Part shown: one piece after another, positions 16,395 through 25,744 of the stretch
How the letters are laid out: the number at the start of each line of letters is the position of its first letter
Numbering within the stretch: the first letter of the stretch is position 1
Assembly (NCBI RefSeq): GCF_947500795.1
Contig: NZ_CANMTE010000001.1
Coordinates: 1,107,432 to 1,171,431, forward strand
Direction: 5' to 3'
Length of the DNA stretch: 64,000 nucleotides
Source of the DNA: an uncultured Gelidibacter sp.
GTDB lineage: Bacteria; Bacteroidota; Bacteroidia; Flavobacteriales; Flavobacteriaceae
Notes under the pieces: model-generated
What the model was told of the DNA's origin: nothing
Seen by the model: only the letters and a program-made list of their open reading frames with translations
Databases searched by the model: none
Translations under genes and position numbers: made by a program

Positions 16395-17210
16395 TTATTC
16401 TCTAACAAATGCTTCCATAACCTCATTACTAACGCCCATATTGCTAAATCCTCCATCATTGTAAAGGTTTTGCAAGGTTACACGTTTTGTAAGGTCACTA
16501 AATAAAGTCACTGTATAATTCGCACAATCTAATGCTGTTGCATTTCCTAAAGGTGACATTTTCTCAGCATATGCAATGAAACCATCAAACCCTTTAACCC
16601 CTTGACCTGCTGTTGTAGGTGTTGGCGATTGGGAAATGGTGTTAACTCTTACTTTTTTATCTTTCCCGAAGAAATAACCGAAGCTACGCGCAATACTTTC
16701 TAAGTATGCTTTGTTATCAGCCATATCATTATAGTCAGGGAATACACGTTGTGCCGCCATATATGACAATGCAACAATACTACCCCACTCATTCATTGCA
16801 TCAGCTTTATAAAGCGTTTGCATAACCTTATGAAAAGACATTGCAGAAACATCTGTTCCTTTTTGTGTCCAGTCATAATTTTGGTCAGTATAGTGCTTAC
16901 CTTTTCTAACGTTAACAGACATCCCGATAGAATGCAATACGAAATCCAATTTTCCGCCCAAAATCTCGGTAGCCTTGGCAACTAAATTTTCTAAATCTTC
17001 TATAGACGTGGCATCTGCAGGAATGATTTGTGAACCAGTCTTTTTTGCCAATTCATCAATTTGCCCCATTCTCATTGCAATAGGTGCGTTTGTTAAGACA
17101 AAAGTTCCGCCTTCTTCGTGAACGCGTTCTGCAGTTTTCCAAGCAATTGAATTCTCATCTAAAGCTCCAAAAATAATTCCTCGTTTTCCTTTTAATAAGT
17201 TGTATGCCAT
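16395..17210 (-). CDS. fabI: Enoyl-[acyl-carrier-protein] reductase (NADH type)
   Basis: 271 residues, cytoplasmic short-chain reductase that reduces the enoyl-ACP double bond in the final step of each fatty-acid elongation round. The FabI signature is clear: cofactor segment GIIFGALDENSIAW (11-24), and active-site Y150, Y160 and K167 in the Y-x6-K arrangement YNDMADNK. The C-terminus contains LYNDGGFSNMG. It has its own terminator and is separated from recN by 154 bp. Confidence 0.96.
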   Translation of the reverse strand: MAYNLLKGKRGIIFGALDENSIAWKTAERVHEEGGTFVLTNAPIAMRMGQIDELAKKTGSQIIPADATSIEDLENLVAKATEILGGKLDFVLHSIGMSVNVRKGKHYTDQNYDWTQKGTDVSAMSFHKVMQTLYKADAMNEWGSIVALSYMAAQRVFPDYNDMADNKAYLESIARSFGYFFGKDKKVRVNTISQSPTPTTAGQGVKGFDGFIAYAEKMSPLGNATALDCANYTVTLFSDLTKRVTLQNLYNDGGFSNMGVSNEVMEAFVRE

Positions 17211-17364
17211 GTTTATAATTGTTTTTTATTTAATGCTAAGCAATTGATAAGTCAAAGTTAATAAAACTTTGAACTTATTGCTCCCTTTTGAATTGTAATT
17301 CTTCAATAAAATGATGTGTTCCGCGCCTTAAGTCGCCCTAAAAACAAGACTTCCGATCATATTT

Positions 17365-19017
17365 TTAATTCAATAATTGTTTTGCATGCTCAATAGCAGA
17401 GCTGGACATGTTAAGACCACCTAACATTTGAGCAATCTCTACAACACGTTCATCTGGCGTTAAGCGTTTTAACTGAGTTTGAGTCACGTCATCGACATCT
17501 TCCTTAAAGACTTTAAAATGCGTATCCCCTTTAGCTGCAATTTGAGGTAAATGCGTAATGGTGAATACCTGCATAGTAGTGCTCATTTGCTGCATGATAG
17601 ACGCCATTTTATTCGAAATTTCACCAGAAACACCAGTGTCTATCTCATCAAACATAATTGTTGGTAGTTGGGTGTAATTGGTTAAAATAGATTTTATCGC
17701 CAACATAATTCGAGATAACTCCCCTCCTGATGCTGCTTTTTTAAGTTCATTAAATTGTCCGCCTTTATTAGCAGAAAACAAGAACTGCAATTCATCTTTA
17801 CCATTACTTAAAAAAGTTTCCGACAACTTCAAATCAACATTAAAACGTGCATTAGGCATTCCTAAAGTATCTAAAAGCACTTCTAATTGTTTGATCAAAC
17901 CAGGAATGGCCTTTTCTCTATTTTTATGAATTTGAGAAGCGTAAGTATTCAGTTGTTTTTCAACCGCCAATAATTCACGCTCTTTTTCTTCAATTACAGC
18001 ATCTAAGTTTTCCGTAACCGATACCTTTTCTTTAAGTTCATTTTTAATTGTAATCAATTCCGAAACCCCAGCTACAGCATGTTTTTGCAACAGATTGTTG
18101 ATGACTTGCAATTTGGCATTGACTGTATGTAATCGGTTGGGATCAGCTTCTAAGGCTTCTTGAAGTGTCTCTATTTCAGCAAAAATATCATCCAACTCTA
18201 TTAAACTGCTGCCAATTCGCTCAGCAACCTGCTTGTAATCTGCAGCATAAGGTGCCAATTTGGACAATTGATTTTTAATTTCCGTTAGTTGTGTCACCAC
18301 GCCGATTTCAGGATTGCCCAGCAACTCATGACTTGCGGTAAGACGCTCTCCTATTTCCTCAATATTGTTAAGCGTTTCATATTCTTCTTCCAAAGCTTCC
18401 AATTCGCCTTCCACCAAATTGGCTTCTTCCAATTCTTTAAGAAGGAACAAATTGTAATCCAACTCCTTCGCGGCTTCAATTTTTTGATTTTGAAACTTCT
18501 TTAATTCTGATTTTACTTTTTTGAAGGTCTGTAATTCAACAGCATAATCGTGAAGCAAACCCGAATTATCAGCTAAGGCATCAATGACTTGAAATTGAAA
18601 ATCATCATTAGTTAATTGTAAGGTTTGGTGTTGTGAATGAATATCCAACAACTGTGCCCCCAACACTTGTAGACTATCGAGGTTTACTGGTGTATCATTA
18701 ACAAAAGCTCTTGACTTTCCTGAAGGTAAAATTTCTCTTCGGATGATGGTTTGCGGCTCATAATCTAAATCTTCTGTTTTAAAAAGCGATTTCAGATTGT
18801 AATTTGCAATATCAAAAGTGGCTTCAATAACACACTTTTCTGAGGGATTTTTAACACTACTCAAATCGGCACGTTTTCCCAATATCAGAGATAAACCGCC
18901 TAAAAGAATAGATTTACCGGCACCCGTTTCTCCCGTTATAATAGTTAAACCGTTATTGAAATTGACCTGAAGGCTATCAATTAACGCATAATTTTTTATA
19001 GAAAGTGCTGTAAGCAT
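17365..19017 (-). CDS. recN: DNA repair ATPase RecN
   Basis: 550 residues, normal length. RecN is an SMC-like ATPase acting in double-strand break repair. The Walker A motif GETGAGKS sits at about 30-37, a long coiled-coil region occupies about 150-370, and the C-terminal half contains the ABC signature SGGELSRIMLA and Walker B IMFDEIDTGVSG. It is the last gene of the leftward bamD-rpoZ-coaBC-porD-recN series, 87 bp after porD. Confidence 0.96.
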   Translation of the reverse strand: MLTALSIKNYALIDSLQVNFNNGLTIITGETGAGKSILLGGLSLILGKRADLSSVKNPSEKCVIEATFDIANYNLKSLFKTEDLDYEPQTIIRREILPSGKSRAFVNDTPVNLDSLQVLGAQLLDIHSQHQTLQLTNDDFQFQVIDALADNSGLLHDYAVELQTFKKVKSELKKFQNQKIEAAKELDYNLFLLKELEEANLVEGELEALEEEYETLNNIEEIGERLTASHELLGNPEIGVVTQLTEIKNQLSKLAPYAADYKQVAERIGSSLIELDDIFAEIETLQEALEADPNRLHTVNAKLQVINNLLQKHAVAGVSELITIKNELKEKVSVTENLDAVIEEKERELLAVEKQLNTYASQIHKNREKAIPGLIKQLEVLLDTLGMPNARFNVDLKLSETFLSNGKDELQFLFSANKGGQFNELKKAASGGELSRIMLAIKSILTNYTQLPTIMFDEIDTGVSGEISNKMASIMQQMSTTMQVFTITHLPQIAAKGDTHFKVFKEDVDDVTQTQLKRLTPDERVVEIAQMLGGLNMSSSAIEHAKQLLN

Positions 19018-19104
19018 TGTTAGGGTTTTGAAGTTTGAGGTTTAAGATTTTCGCTAATAGAAAATAAATGTTCAACGATAACCTAGGCGAATTAAAATCT
19101 AATA

Positions 19105-19992
19105 TTAGAATTTAATTTCACGCCATTTTGAAGCATGTGTAGGTGCTACTTTATTGAGGACATCTTTAATATCTGTAATATTTACTTTTGGTCCGTCGCT
19201 GAAAATATCGAGGATTTCATTGGCCTTGGCGTCAAAAAACACACGCATCAAAAATGAATTTGGTCGCCTGCTGTTCATCACTGATAAATCATCAAAAACA
19301 TCGGCAATAGTTTCTTTGGCTTTTTTATTATTGTCCGCCATTACATCCAAACCGTTACGGTGGTAATTGTACATAACCGTTCTGAATTCCTTAAATGTAG
19401 GAGACAACACGTTATCGATTAGCGCAAACCGAGATTGCTGTCCGTCCTCCAATTTCCAACCTTTAAAATTCCCTTGTTGGGAATAATTGGTAATGGTTTG
19501 TGCTTGTTTAAAATATGGATCGCCACCATTCAATTCAAAAGTATCTGCATCCAATCCTAAAATCATAAAGACATGGTATGCCAAAACAGACACTAAATTC
19601 GATTCAAATTGTGTAGGATTGTACACTAAATTTTGGAACTCTAAATACTGAAATGTAAAATTCCTATCATTAAAATTATAGACTGGAGTGTTATAAGTAG
19701 AGTTAAAAACAGGTCTTGAAGATTGCACCTGAATGGTTGCCTGAAAAGAATCGCTGTTGTAATCCAGCACATTAATTACCATACTACAATCAATACGCTC
19801 TTGAGGACCAAACGTTTTATTAGTCCATTGCGTGTTATTGATGAACTCCGTTAATTGACGCTCTAATGTTTTAAAAACCTGCACATTTTCATTACCGGTT
19901 TGTTGTGCATTGACGACCAAATTACAATTCAACTCTTGCGAAAACATGAGAGAAGTGCAGCCCAAAAAGAATAAAAAGATGAATTTACGCAT
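19105..19992 (-). CDS. PorD/DUF4835-family protein (type IX secretion associated)
   Basis: 295 residues with a signal peptide (about 1-19, MFSQE cleavage region) and a mature part opening ELNCNLVVNAQQ. The DUF4835 family is annotated PorD because of its link with type IX secretion and gliding in Bacteroidota; its biochemical role is unknown. The ATG overlaps the end of coaBC by 8 bp. The pattern RIDCSMVINV and the segment YVFMILGLDADTFE-like (VFMILGLDADTF) are family features I recognise. Confidence 0.82.
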   Translation of the reverse strand: MRKFIFLFFLGCTSLMFSQELNCNLVVNAQQTGNENVQVFKTLERQLTEFINNTQWTNKTFGPQERIDCSMVINVLDYNSDSFQATIQVQSSRPVFNSTYNTPVYNFNDRNFTFQYLEFQNLVYNPTQFESNLVSVLAYHVFMILGLDADTFELNGGDPYFKQAQTITNYSQQGNFKGWKLEDGQQSRFALIDNVLSPTFKEFRTVMYNYHRNGLDVMADNNKKAKETIADVFDDLSVMNSRRPNSFLMRVFFDAKANEILDIFSDGPKVNITDIKDVLNKVAPTHASKWREIKF

Positions 19993-21196
19993 GGATTTGC
20001 TTTATAATTTGATTCATTAAATCTGCAGCGACGTCCTCTTTAGATTTTAAGTCGTGCTCAATGATGTCTTGTGCGTCAGTTATAAAAGTAACTTTGTTAG
20101 TAGCTCCTCCAAAACCGGCGCCGTCATCATTTAACGAATTTAATACAATTAAATTTAAATTCTTGGCTTTTAATTTTCCTTTTGCATTCTCCAATTCATT
20201 ATTAGTTTCTAAGGCAAAACCAACTAAAAATTGATGCGATTTAACTTCACCTAATGATTTGAGAATATCTTGTGTTTTTTCTAATTCAATACTGAAGGAT
20301 GGATCTTTCTTCTTAATTTTTATATCAGAAACATGTTTTGGTCTATAGTCTGCCACTGCTGCCGAAAGAATAGCAATGTCTACTGATTCAAAATGATCAT
20401 GAACGGCAGCATACATTTGTGCAGCGCTCACCACTTTAATGACTTTTATAAGACTGTGAGAAACGGTCTCGTGTGATGGTCCCGAAACTAAAATCACCTC
20501 AGCACCACAATTGGCGGCCGCTTTAGCAATTTCAAATCCCATTTTCCCGCTCGAATGATTCCCAATAAACCGAACAGGATCAATAGCTTCATAAGTTGGT
20601 CCGGCGGTAATAAGAACCTTTTTACCTCTAAGAGGCAACTGACCTAAAATATCCTGTTCAATAAATGAAACAATATCTTCAGGTTCCGCCATTCTACCCT
20701 CACCTACTAACCCACTGGCCAATTCGCCACTGGTTGCTGGAATCATAATGTTACCAAAACTTTTTAAAGTTTCGAAGGATGACAATGTGCTTTGATGCTT
20801 ATACATGTCCAAGTCCATTGCAGGCGCAAAATAAACTGGACATTTAGCTGAGAGATAGGTTGCCATCAACATATTATCACACACACCGTTGGCCATTTTT
20901 GCCATCGTATTTGCGGTTGCTGGAGCGATTATAAAAAGATCGGCCCATAACCCCAATTCGACGTGGTTATTCCATGTGGCGTTTTCATCATCGTCATTGA
21001 CAAATGATGAATACACAGGGTTTTTAGATAAAGTTGAAAGCGTTAAAGGTGTAATGAAGTCTTTAGAAGCAGGCGTCATCACGACCTTTACGTGTGCGCC
21101 TGCTTTTATGAATAACCTGACTAGGCTTGCTGTCTTATAAGCAGCAATACCGGCAGTAACGCCTAGGAGTATATGTTTGCCGCTTAAAATTGACAT
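19985..21196 (-). CDS. coaBC: Bifunctional phosphopantothenoylcysteine decarboxylase / phosphopantothenate-cysteine ligase
   Basis: 403 residues, both domains in one chain. The N-terminal flavoprotein decarboxylase (about 1-180) has H78 in NNHVELG and the substrate clamp PAMDLDM at 125-131. The C-terminal ligase (about 190-403) has GPTYEAIDPVRFIGNHSSG and the KIKKKD segment. It carries out two consecutive steps of CoA synthesis from phosphopantothenate. It starts 5 bp after rpoZ and overlaps porD. Confidence 0.96.
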   Translation of the reverse strand: MSILSGKHILLGVTAGIAAYKTASLVRLFIKAGAHVKVVMTPASKDFITPLTLSTLSKNPVYSSFVNDDDENATWNNHVELGLWADLFIIAPATANTMAKMANGVCDNMLMATYLSAKCPVYFAPAMDLDMYKHQSTLSSFETLKSFGNIMIPATSGELASGLVGEGRMAEPEDIVSFIEQDILGQLPLRGKKVLITAGPTYEAIDPVRFIGNHSSGKMGFEIAKAAANCGAEVILVSGPSHETVSHSLIKVIKVVSAAQMYAAVHDHFESVDIAILSAAVADYRPKHVSDIKIKKKDPSFSIELEKTQDILKSLGEVKSHQFLVGFALETNNELENAKGKLKAKNLNLIVLNSLNDDGAGFGGATNKVTFITDAQDIIEHDLKSKEDVAADLMNQIIKQIHA

Positions 21197-21201
21197 CTTA
21201 A

Positions 21202-21534
21202 TTATGCTTCTGTAATATCGTCGTCAGTGTTTCTGAAATAAATTTTATCATCTAACCATTCCTGAACTGCAAGAGCGTGAGGTTTTGGTAATTTCTCATA
21301 AAATTTAGACACTTCAATTTGCTCTTTGTTCTCAAAGATTTCTTCAAGACTATCGTTATAAGTCGCAAATTCTTCAAGCTTATCAACAAGTTCTCTACGG
21401 ATGTCCGTATTGATTTGTTCCGCTCTTCTTGAGATGACAGAGATGGCCTCATAGATATTTCCTGTTGGCGCATCAATTTCATTACGGTTGTAAGTAATAG
21501 AACTTACTGGAGCATTGGTCTTTTTTAAATCCAT
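21202..21534 (-). CDS. rpoZ: RNA polymerase omega subunit (Bacteroidota type)
   Basis: 110 residues. The conserved core is NIYEAISVISRRAEQIN (about 26-42), the helix that clamps the beta' C-terminus in omega subunits. The remainder (LEEFATYNDSLEEIFENKE and a tail with FYEKLPKPHALA) is typical of the extended Bacteroidota form. It lies 13 bp after bamD and 5 bp before coaBC, a linkage equivalent to the rpoZ-coaBC pairing in other bacteria. Confidence 0.88.
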   Translation of the reverse strand: MDLKKTNAPVSSITYNRNEIDAPTGNIYEAISVISRRAEQINTDIRRELVDKLEEFATYNDSLEEIFENKEQIEVSKFYEKLPKPHALAVQEWLDDKIYFRNTDDDITEA

Positions 21535-21547
21535 CGTGTATATAAAA

Positions 21548-22363
21548 TTAACTTTTTGTACTATAGGTTTCGATTGCTGCTTGCAATTCTTTATTCATTC
21601 TTTCAACCTCCGCAGTATACTGAGATTGTGGGTATGCCTTATTAAAAGCATTATAATATTTTACTGCCGTATTTAAACGGTCTTGTCTTTTACGCTCAAT
21701 ACTATTGATTCCTAGTTTGAACGCAGAATCAAATCTGTAATACATAGCATCTTCTCTAAAGCTTGTCCCAGGATATTCTATTAGAAAATTATCGAACGCT
21801 TTTATAGAAGCTTCATAGTCTGCAGACTCAAAATTGGCGATTTTATTGTAAAGCTTTGCAATTTCAAAAGCCTTTTTCTCCAATTTATAATCCAACTCTT
21901 TAATTAAGGCATTTGCTTCAGGCAAATACTGAGAATCAGGATAATTATTTATAAACATCTGCAACTTCTCAATAGCTACTTTTGTTTCTTTTTGCTCTTT
22001 ACTATAAACAGGTGAGAGTTTATAAAAACTCTTAGCCCCTAAAAACGACGCCTCTTCAGCCTTTTCACTTTTAGGATATTGATCTGCAAAACGTTCAAAT
22101 TGATAGCCCGCCAAGTAGTAATCCTTCATATTATAAAATGAATTGGAGTACATGTACATCAATTTTTCTGCTTGAGGCTTACCTCTATATTGTGGTACAA
22201 TTTGAGCGAACAATCTATTGGCTTTACCATATTTCTCCGCCTCATATAGGTCTGTACCCATTTTAAATTTTGTAGCAATATCCTCAGATTTCAAAGCCTT
22301 TTGATATTCACTACAAGAGGAGAGTACTACTGCGATCAATAAAGTATAACAAATGTTTTTCAT
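21548..22363 (-). CDS. bamD: Outer membrane assembly lipoprotein BamD
   Basis: 271 residues from the ATG at 22363. That start gives a proper lipoprotein signal with the acylated cysteine at C17 (VVLSSCSEY); the longer frame to 22420 adds 19 residues before the signal and is rejected. The mature protein is built of about five TPR-like repeats (for example YYLAGYQFERFADQYPKSEKAEEA). BamD is the essential lipoprotein of the BAM complex that inserts beta-barrels. It heads the operon with rpoZ, coaBC, porD and recN. Confidence 0.9.
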   Translation of the reverse strand: MKNICYTLLIAVVLSSCSEYQKALKSEDIATKFKMGTDLYEAEKYGKANRLFAQIVPQYRGKPQAEKLMYMYSNSFYNMKDYYLAGYQFERFADQYPKSEKAEEASFLGAKSFYKLSPVYSKEQKETKVAIEKLQMFINNYPDSQYLPEANALIKELDYKLEKKAFEIAKLYNKIANFESADYEASIKAFDNFLIEYPGTSFREDAMYYRFDSAFKLGINSIERKRQDRLNTAVKYYNAFNKAYPQSQYTAEVERMNKELQAAIETYSTKS

Positions 22364-22466
22364 CCAATAAATGTTCTTCTTTGTGTTTTTAAAATGTAAT
22401 ACCTGATTAAATATGGTCATAAATTAAAGATATGTTTAATGGTACTCCTACATTTTAAACAGAATG

Positions 22467-22500
22467 CAAAAGTACACATTTATAACGTATTATAAAACAA
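22467..22500 (-). promoter_or_regulatory. Candidate bamD operon promoter
   Basis: On the minus strand TACTTTTG occupies 22474-22467, about 100 bases before the bamD ATG, with a TTG at 22500-22498. The 23-base spacing is slightly longer than the usual 19-21, so the -7 box is the firmer part. Confidence 0.45.
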
Positions 22501-22572
22501 AAAATTTTAAGCTAAAATAAGTGTTGAATTCAAGCGAGATGGACGTTTAAGTAATATTTAACGTTTCTTCTC

Positions 22573-23451
22573 CTAATTAAGAAGCGCAACACTTTTTTTG
22601 ATTTTCGATTTCAAACCTTCTGTAGCTTCAACCAATGGTAATCTTACAGTAGCTTTTGCTAATCCAAGCGCCTCAAAAACAGCTTTTATACCAGCAGGAT
22701 TGTTTTCTTCAAATATTTGAGCCGTAACATCCATTAACTTAAAATGAATTGGGTACGCTTCTTTTGCTTTTCCTTCCAATCCAAGACGAATCATGTGTGA
22801 GAATTCTTTTGGTAATGCTTGACCAATCACAGAAATCACTCCTGCTCCACCAGCTAGCACAACACCCAAAGCCAAATCATCATCTCCAGAGATAATCAAA
22901 AAGTCATCGGGTTTGTTTTTGAGAAGTTGTAAATATTGCCCCACATTATTGCCAGCTTCTTTTATCCCTATAATGTTCTTAAAGTCCTTAGCCAGTCGCA
23001 ATGTGGTTTCAGGTAACATATTTGACGCGGTTCGTCCTGGAACATTGTAAAGAATAATTGGAATTGGTGAAATTTCAGAAATTGCCTTAAAATGTTGGTA
23101 AACCCCTTCTTGTGTAGGCTTCGTATAATATGGCGATACTGATAAAAGCGCATCAATCCCCTCTAAATCCGTAGTCTTTATTTCTTCAATAATTTCCGCG
23201 GTATTGTTACCTCCAATCCCTAGAACCAACGGCAACCTTCCATTATTTGCCTTCTTTATAGTAGCTGTGACATCCTTCTTTTCCTGTTTAGAGAGTGTAA
23301 CACTTTCTGCAGTAGTTCCACAAATGACCAAATACTCAGTGCCGTTGTCAACATTGTAATTTACAATGCCTGCAAGAGCTTCATGGTCAATACTCAAATC
23401 AGATTTGAACGGTGTAATCAATGCCACACCTGTTCCAAGGAATTTTGTCAT
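22573..23451 (-). CDS. dapA: 4-hydroxy-tetrahydrodipicolinate synthase
   Basis: 292 residues, TIM-barrel aldolase condensing pyruvate and aspartate semialdehyde, the first committed step of lysine and diaminopimelate synthesis. The Schiff-base lysine is K164 in GIKEAGNN; Y135 (LYNVPGRT) and the GTTAES loop at 45-50 are intact. Its ATG overlaps by one base the stop codon of the preceding DUF6913 gene (TAATG), implying coupling. Confidence 0.96.
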   Translation of the reverse strand: MTKFLGTGVALITPFKSDLSIDHEALAGIVNYNVDNGTEYLVICGTTAESVTLSKQEKKDVTATIKKANNGRLPLVLGIGGNNTAEIIEEIKTTDLEGIDALLSVSPYYTKPTQEGVYQHFKAISEISPIPIILYNVPGRTASNMLPETTLRLAKDFKNIIGIKEAGNNVGQYLQLLKNKPDDFLIISGDDDLALGVVLAGGAGVISVIGQALPKEFSHMIRLGLEGKAKEAYPIHFKLMDVTAQIFEENNPAGIKAVFEALGLAKATVRLPLVEATEGLKSKIKKSVALLN

Positions 23452-23969
23452 TATATTTTATTTAATATGGTTAAGTACTTTTGAAGTTCGGTTTTAAATA
23501 CAGCAAACTGATCTGTCTGAACATCCAATATGAAATCGTACAAACGATCATCTACATCCGAAAGTCCAATTTTGAAATTTGCTTTTGAAAGTGCTGATGC
23601 CATTTTCAATTCTAAGGCATCATTTTTATAAAAACTTACAAGGGCATCAAATTCTGTATCCAAAAAGGCTTGAAGTTCTACATGCTTGACTGTGCCATTC
23701 CAACCAAAATCTTTTTTGCTGAAATAATTACCCCACAATTTATCGGCCTTCTTTTCGTCTTCAACAAAAATTATAATGGTGATTTTTGGAAGTTTCACTC
23801 CCAATTCATTGAAGAATTTTTTAAATCCTTCAGCATCAGAAAATTCACGAGCATCGAGGATTACACCAACAGATTCTAATTTTTTATTACTAATTGCAAC
23901 ATTTTTAGAGCTTAATAGTCTGTTTGTGATTTTTTGAATGGATTTTTCCCTAAATGCCTTTAAAATCAT
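23451..23969 (-). CDS. DUF6913-like protein
   Basis: 172 residues, predicted cytoplasmic, no signal peptide or membrane segment. The sequence shows alternating beta and alpha elements ([35 protein letters not shown]). I recognise it as the small conserved protein, named DUF6913, that is linked to dapA in Flavobacteriaceae; no activity is known to me. Its stop overlaps the dapA start by one base, and a well-formed promoter precedes it, so it is the first gene of a two-gene operon. Confidence 0.7.
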   Translation of the reverse strand: MILKAFREKSIQKITNRLLSSKNVAISNKKLESVGVILDAREFSDAEGFKKFFNELGVKLPKITIIIFVEDEKKADKLWGNYFSKKDFGWNGTVKHVELQAFLDTEFDALVSFYKNDALELKMASALSKANFKIGLSDVDDRLYDFILDVQTDQFAVFKTELQKYLTILNKI

Positions 23970-23970
23970 T

Positions 23971-23978
23971 TACTTTTG
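23971..23978 (+). promoter_or_regulatory. -7 box (TACTTTTG) facing the nucleotidase genes
   Basis: Exact TAnnTTTG match 58 bases before the ATG of the rightward nucleotidase domain gene. It overlaps the divergent promoter region of DUF6913-dapA. No -33 TTG at the right spacing is visible. Confidence 0.4.
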
Positions 23979-23984
23979 TTTTGA

Positions 23985-24014
23985 CAAAGGTACTAAACAC
24001 GCCACATTTATCAA
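23985..24014 (-). promoter_or_regulatory. Promoter of the DUF6913-dapA operon
   Basis: The minus strand reads TTG (24014-24012), 19 bases, then TACCTTTG (23992-23985), which matches both halves of the Bacteroidota consensus and its spacing. It lies 16 bases before the ATG. Confidence 0.75.
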
Positions 24015-24036
24015 TTAACATTTTACAAGTTATTCA

Positions 24037-24795
24037 ATGAAATTTAAATTTATTTTTTTGGTTTTGGGACTGCTTTTAGGCATCTCTTGTAAAACACCTT
24101 CATCTGTTTACAAAATTGAAGGCAAAAACTTGATCATCACTGATAGCTTACAGAATAACGCCAGCATTGAAAGTTTCATTAAGCCTTACAGAGAACATAT
24201 AAATAACGATTTGGATAGCATTTTAGGTTATTCAGTGGACACCTACTCTAAAGCTGACGGGCACTTAAACACCGCTATTGGTAATTTAATGGCAGATGTT
24301 GTCTACCAACAAGCAGATCCTGTGTTATTTGCAAGAACTGGTGCACATATTGATTTTGTACTACTGAACCATGGCGGCATCCGTTCTATCATATCAAAAG
24401 GACCAATTACTAAAAGAACAGCCTTTGAAGTGATGCCTTTTGAAAACTCCATCGTAGTTTCAAAATTACCAGGGGCACATGTTCAAGAACTTTTAGAATA
24501 TCTATCGAAAGCCAAACGAGCGCATCCAATATCAAAATTAAAAATACTATTGAACAAAGATGGTAAAGTGGTTGAAAGCTCTATAAATGGAACTCCAATC
24601 GACTTCAATAAAACGTACTATATTGCCACTAATGATTACTTAATAAATGGCGGCGACGGCATGGACTTTTTTAAAGGCAGCGAAGAGGTTATTGTTTTAG
24701 ACTATAAAATAAGAAATGCATTAATTGATTATTTTATGAAAACTGACACGATAAATCCTGTCGCAGATGACCGATTTATTCAATTAAAAGATTAA
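24037..24795 (+). CDS. 5'-nucleotidase C-terminal domain lipoprotein
   Basis: 252 residues. A lipoprotein signal ends at C18 (LLGISCK). The mature part is only the substrate-binding C-terminal domain of UshA-type 5'-nucleotidases, with the NHGGIR motif at about 110 and the INGGDGMDFF aromatic-stacking segment near 210. The catalytic metallophosphoesterase half is the next gene, 35 bp downstream, so the enzyme appears to be encoded as two chains with the C-domain first. It probably acts in the periplasm or on the surface on nucleotides. Confidence 0.88.
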   Translation: MKFKFIFLVLGLLLGISCKTPSSVYKIEGKNLIITDSLQNNASIESFIKPYREHINNDLDSILGYSVDTYSKADGHLNTAIGNLMADVVYQQADPVLFARTGAHIDFVLLNHGGIRSIISKGPITKRTAFEVMPFENSIVVSKLPGAHVQELLEYLSKAKRAHPISKLKILLNKDGKVVESSINGTPIDFNKTYYIATNDYLINGGDGMDFFKGSEEVIVLDYKIRNALIDYFMKTDTINPVADDRFIQLKD

Positions 24796-24830
24796 CTCCC
24801 CATTCTATAATTATATTTTTTATTAAAGTT

Positions 24831-25742
24831 ATGAAAAGAAGAACATTCATTCAGCAAACAACAGCAGCAACAGCATTGGTAGGACTGGGAGGATTGGGTC
24901 TACAATCATTTGCAAGCAGCCCTAAGAAAATTACAATTTTGCACACCAATGATGTCCATAGCCATATTGACGCTTTTGGACCTGAAAATGGCCGAAATCC
25001 TAATCAAGGTGGCGTTGCACGAAGAGCTACTTTAATTGAAAGCATTAGAAGGGAGAATCCTAATACCTTGCTATTGGATGCAGGTGATATTTTTCAAGGC
25101 ACGCCCTATTTCAACTATTATGGTGGCGAACTTGAATTTAAGTTGATGAGCATGCTAAAGTATGATGCTGCGACCATCGGAAATCACGATTTTGATAATG
25201 GCTTGGAAGGTTTATTTGCGCAGTTGCCGCACGCAAAATTCGATTTTGTAAGTGCCAATTATGATTTTTCAAACACCATAATGGACACCCATTCAAAACC
25301 GTACAAAATATTTGTAAAGGATGGGATTAAAATTGGTGTTTTTGGTTTGGGCATAGAGCTTGCAGGTTTAGTTGACAAGCAAATGTATAAGGAAACTGTT
25401 TACCTCGATCCAATTGAAATTGCCCAAGACATGTCGCGCATATTAAAGGAAAACGAAAAATGTGATTTAGTAATTTGCCTATCGCATTTAGGATATAATT
25501 ACAGAAACAACGTTCAAAAACCTAGTGATCTTTCTGTTGCAGCAAAAACGAAAGATATTGATTTATTCATAGGCGGACATACACACACTTTCCTTAAAAA
25601 ACCTACCATTGTAAAAAACAGTGTGGGTAAAGATGTGTTGGTAAATCAAGCGGGCTGTTTTGGTCTTAACCTCGGTAAAATAGACTTCTATTTTGATAGT
25701 GACAAAAACAAATCGGCAGATGGTGTTTCAATTTTAGTCTAA
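24831..25742 (+). CDS. 5'-nucleotidase metallophosphoesterase domain, Tat-exported
   Basis: 303 residues. The N-terminus KRRTFIQ followed by a hydrophobic stretch is a twin-arginine signal. The mature part has the metallophosphoesterase motifs HTNDVHSH, DAGDIFQG, GNHDFDNG and GGHTHT in order, giving the two-metal site. The C-terminal nucleotide-binding domain is absent and is supplied by the preceding gene, suggesting a two-subunit enzyme. It ends 2 bp from the convergent membrane protein gene. Confidence 0.93.
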   Translation: MKRRTFIQQTTAATALVGLGGLGLQSFASSPKKITILHTNDVHSHIDAFGPENGRNPNQGGVARRATLIESIRRENPNTLLLDAGDIFQGTPYFNYYGGELEFKLMSMLKYDAATIGNHDFDNGLEGLFAQLPHAKFDFVSANYDFSNTIMDTHSKPYKIFVKDGIKIGVFGLGIELAGLVDKQMYKETVYLDPIEIAQDMSRILKENEKCDLVICLSHLGYNYRNNVQKPSDLSVAAKTKDIDLFIGGHTHTFLKKPTIVKNSVGKDVLVNQAGCFGLNLGKIDFYFDSDKNKSADGVSILV

Positions 25743-25744
25743 CC

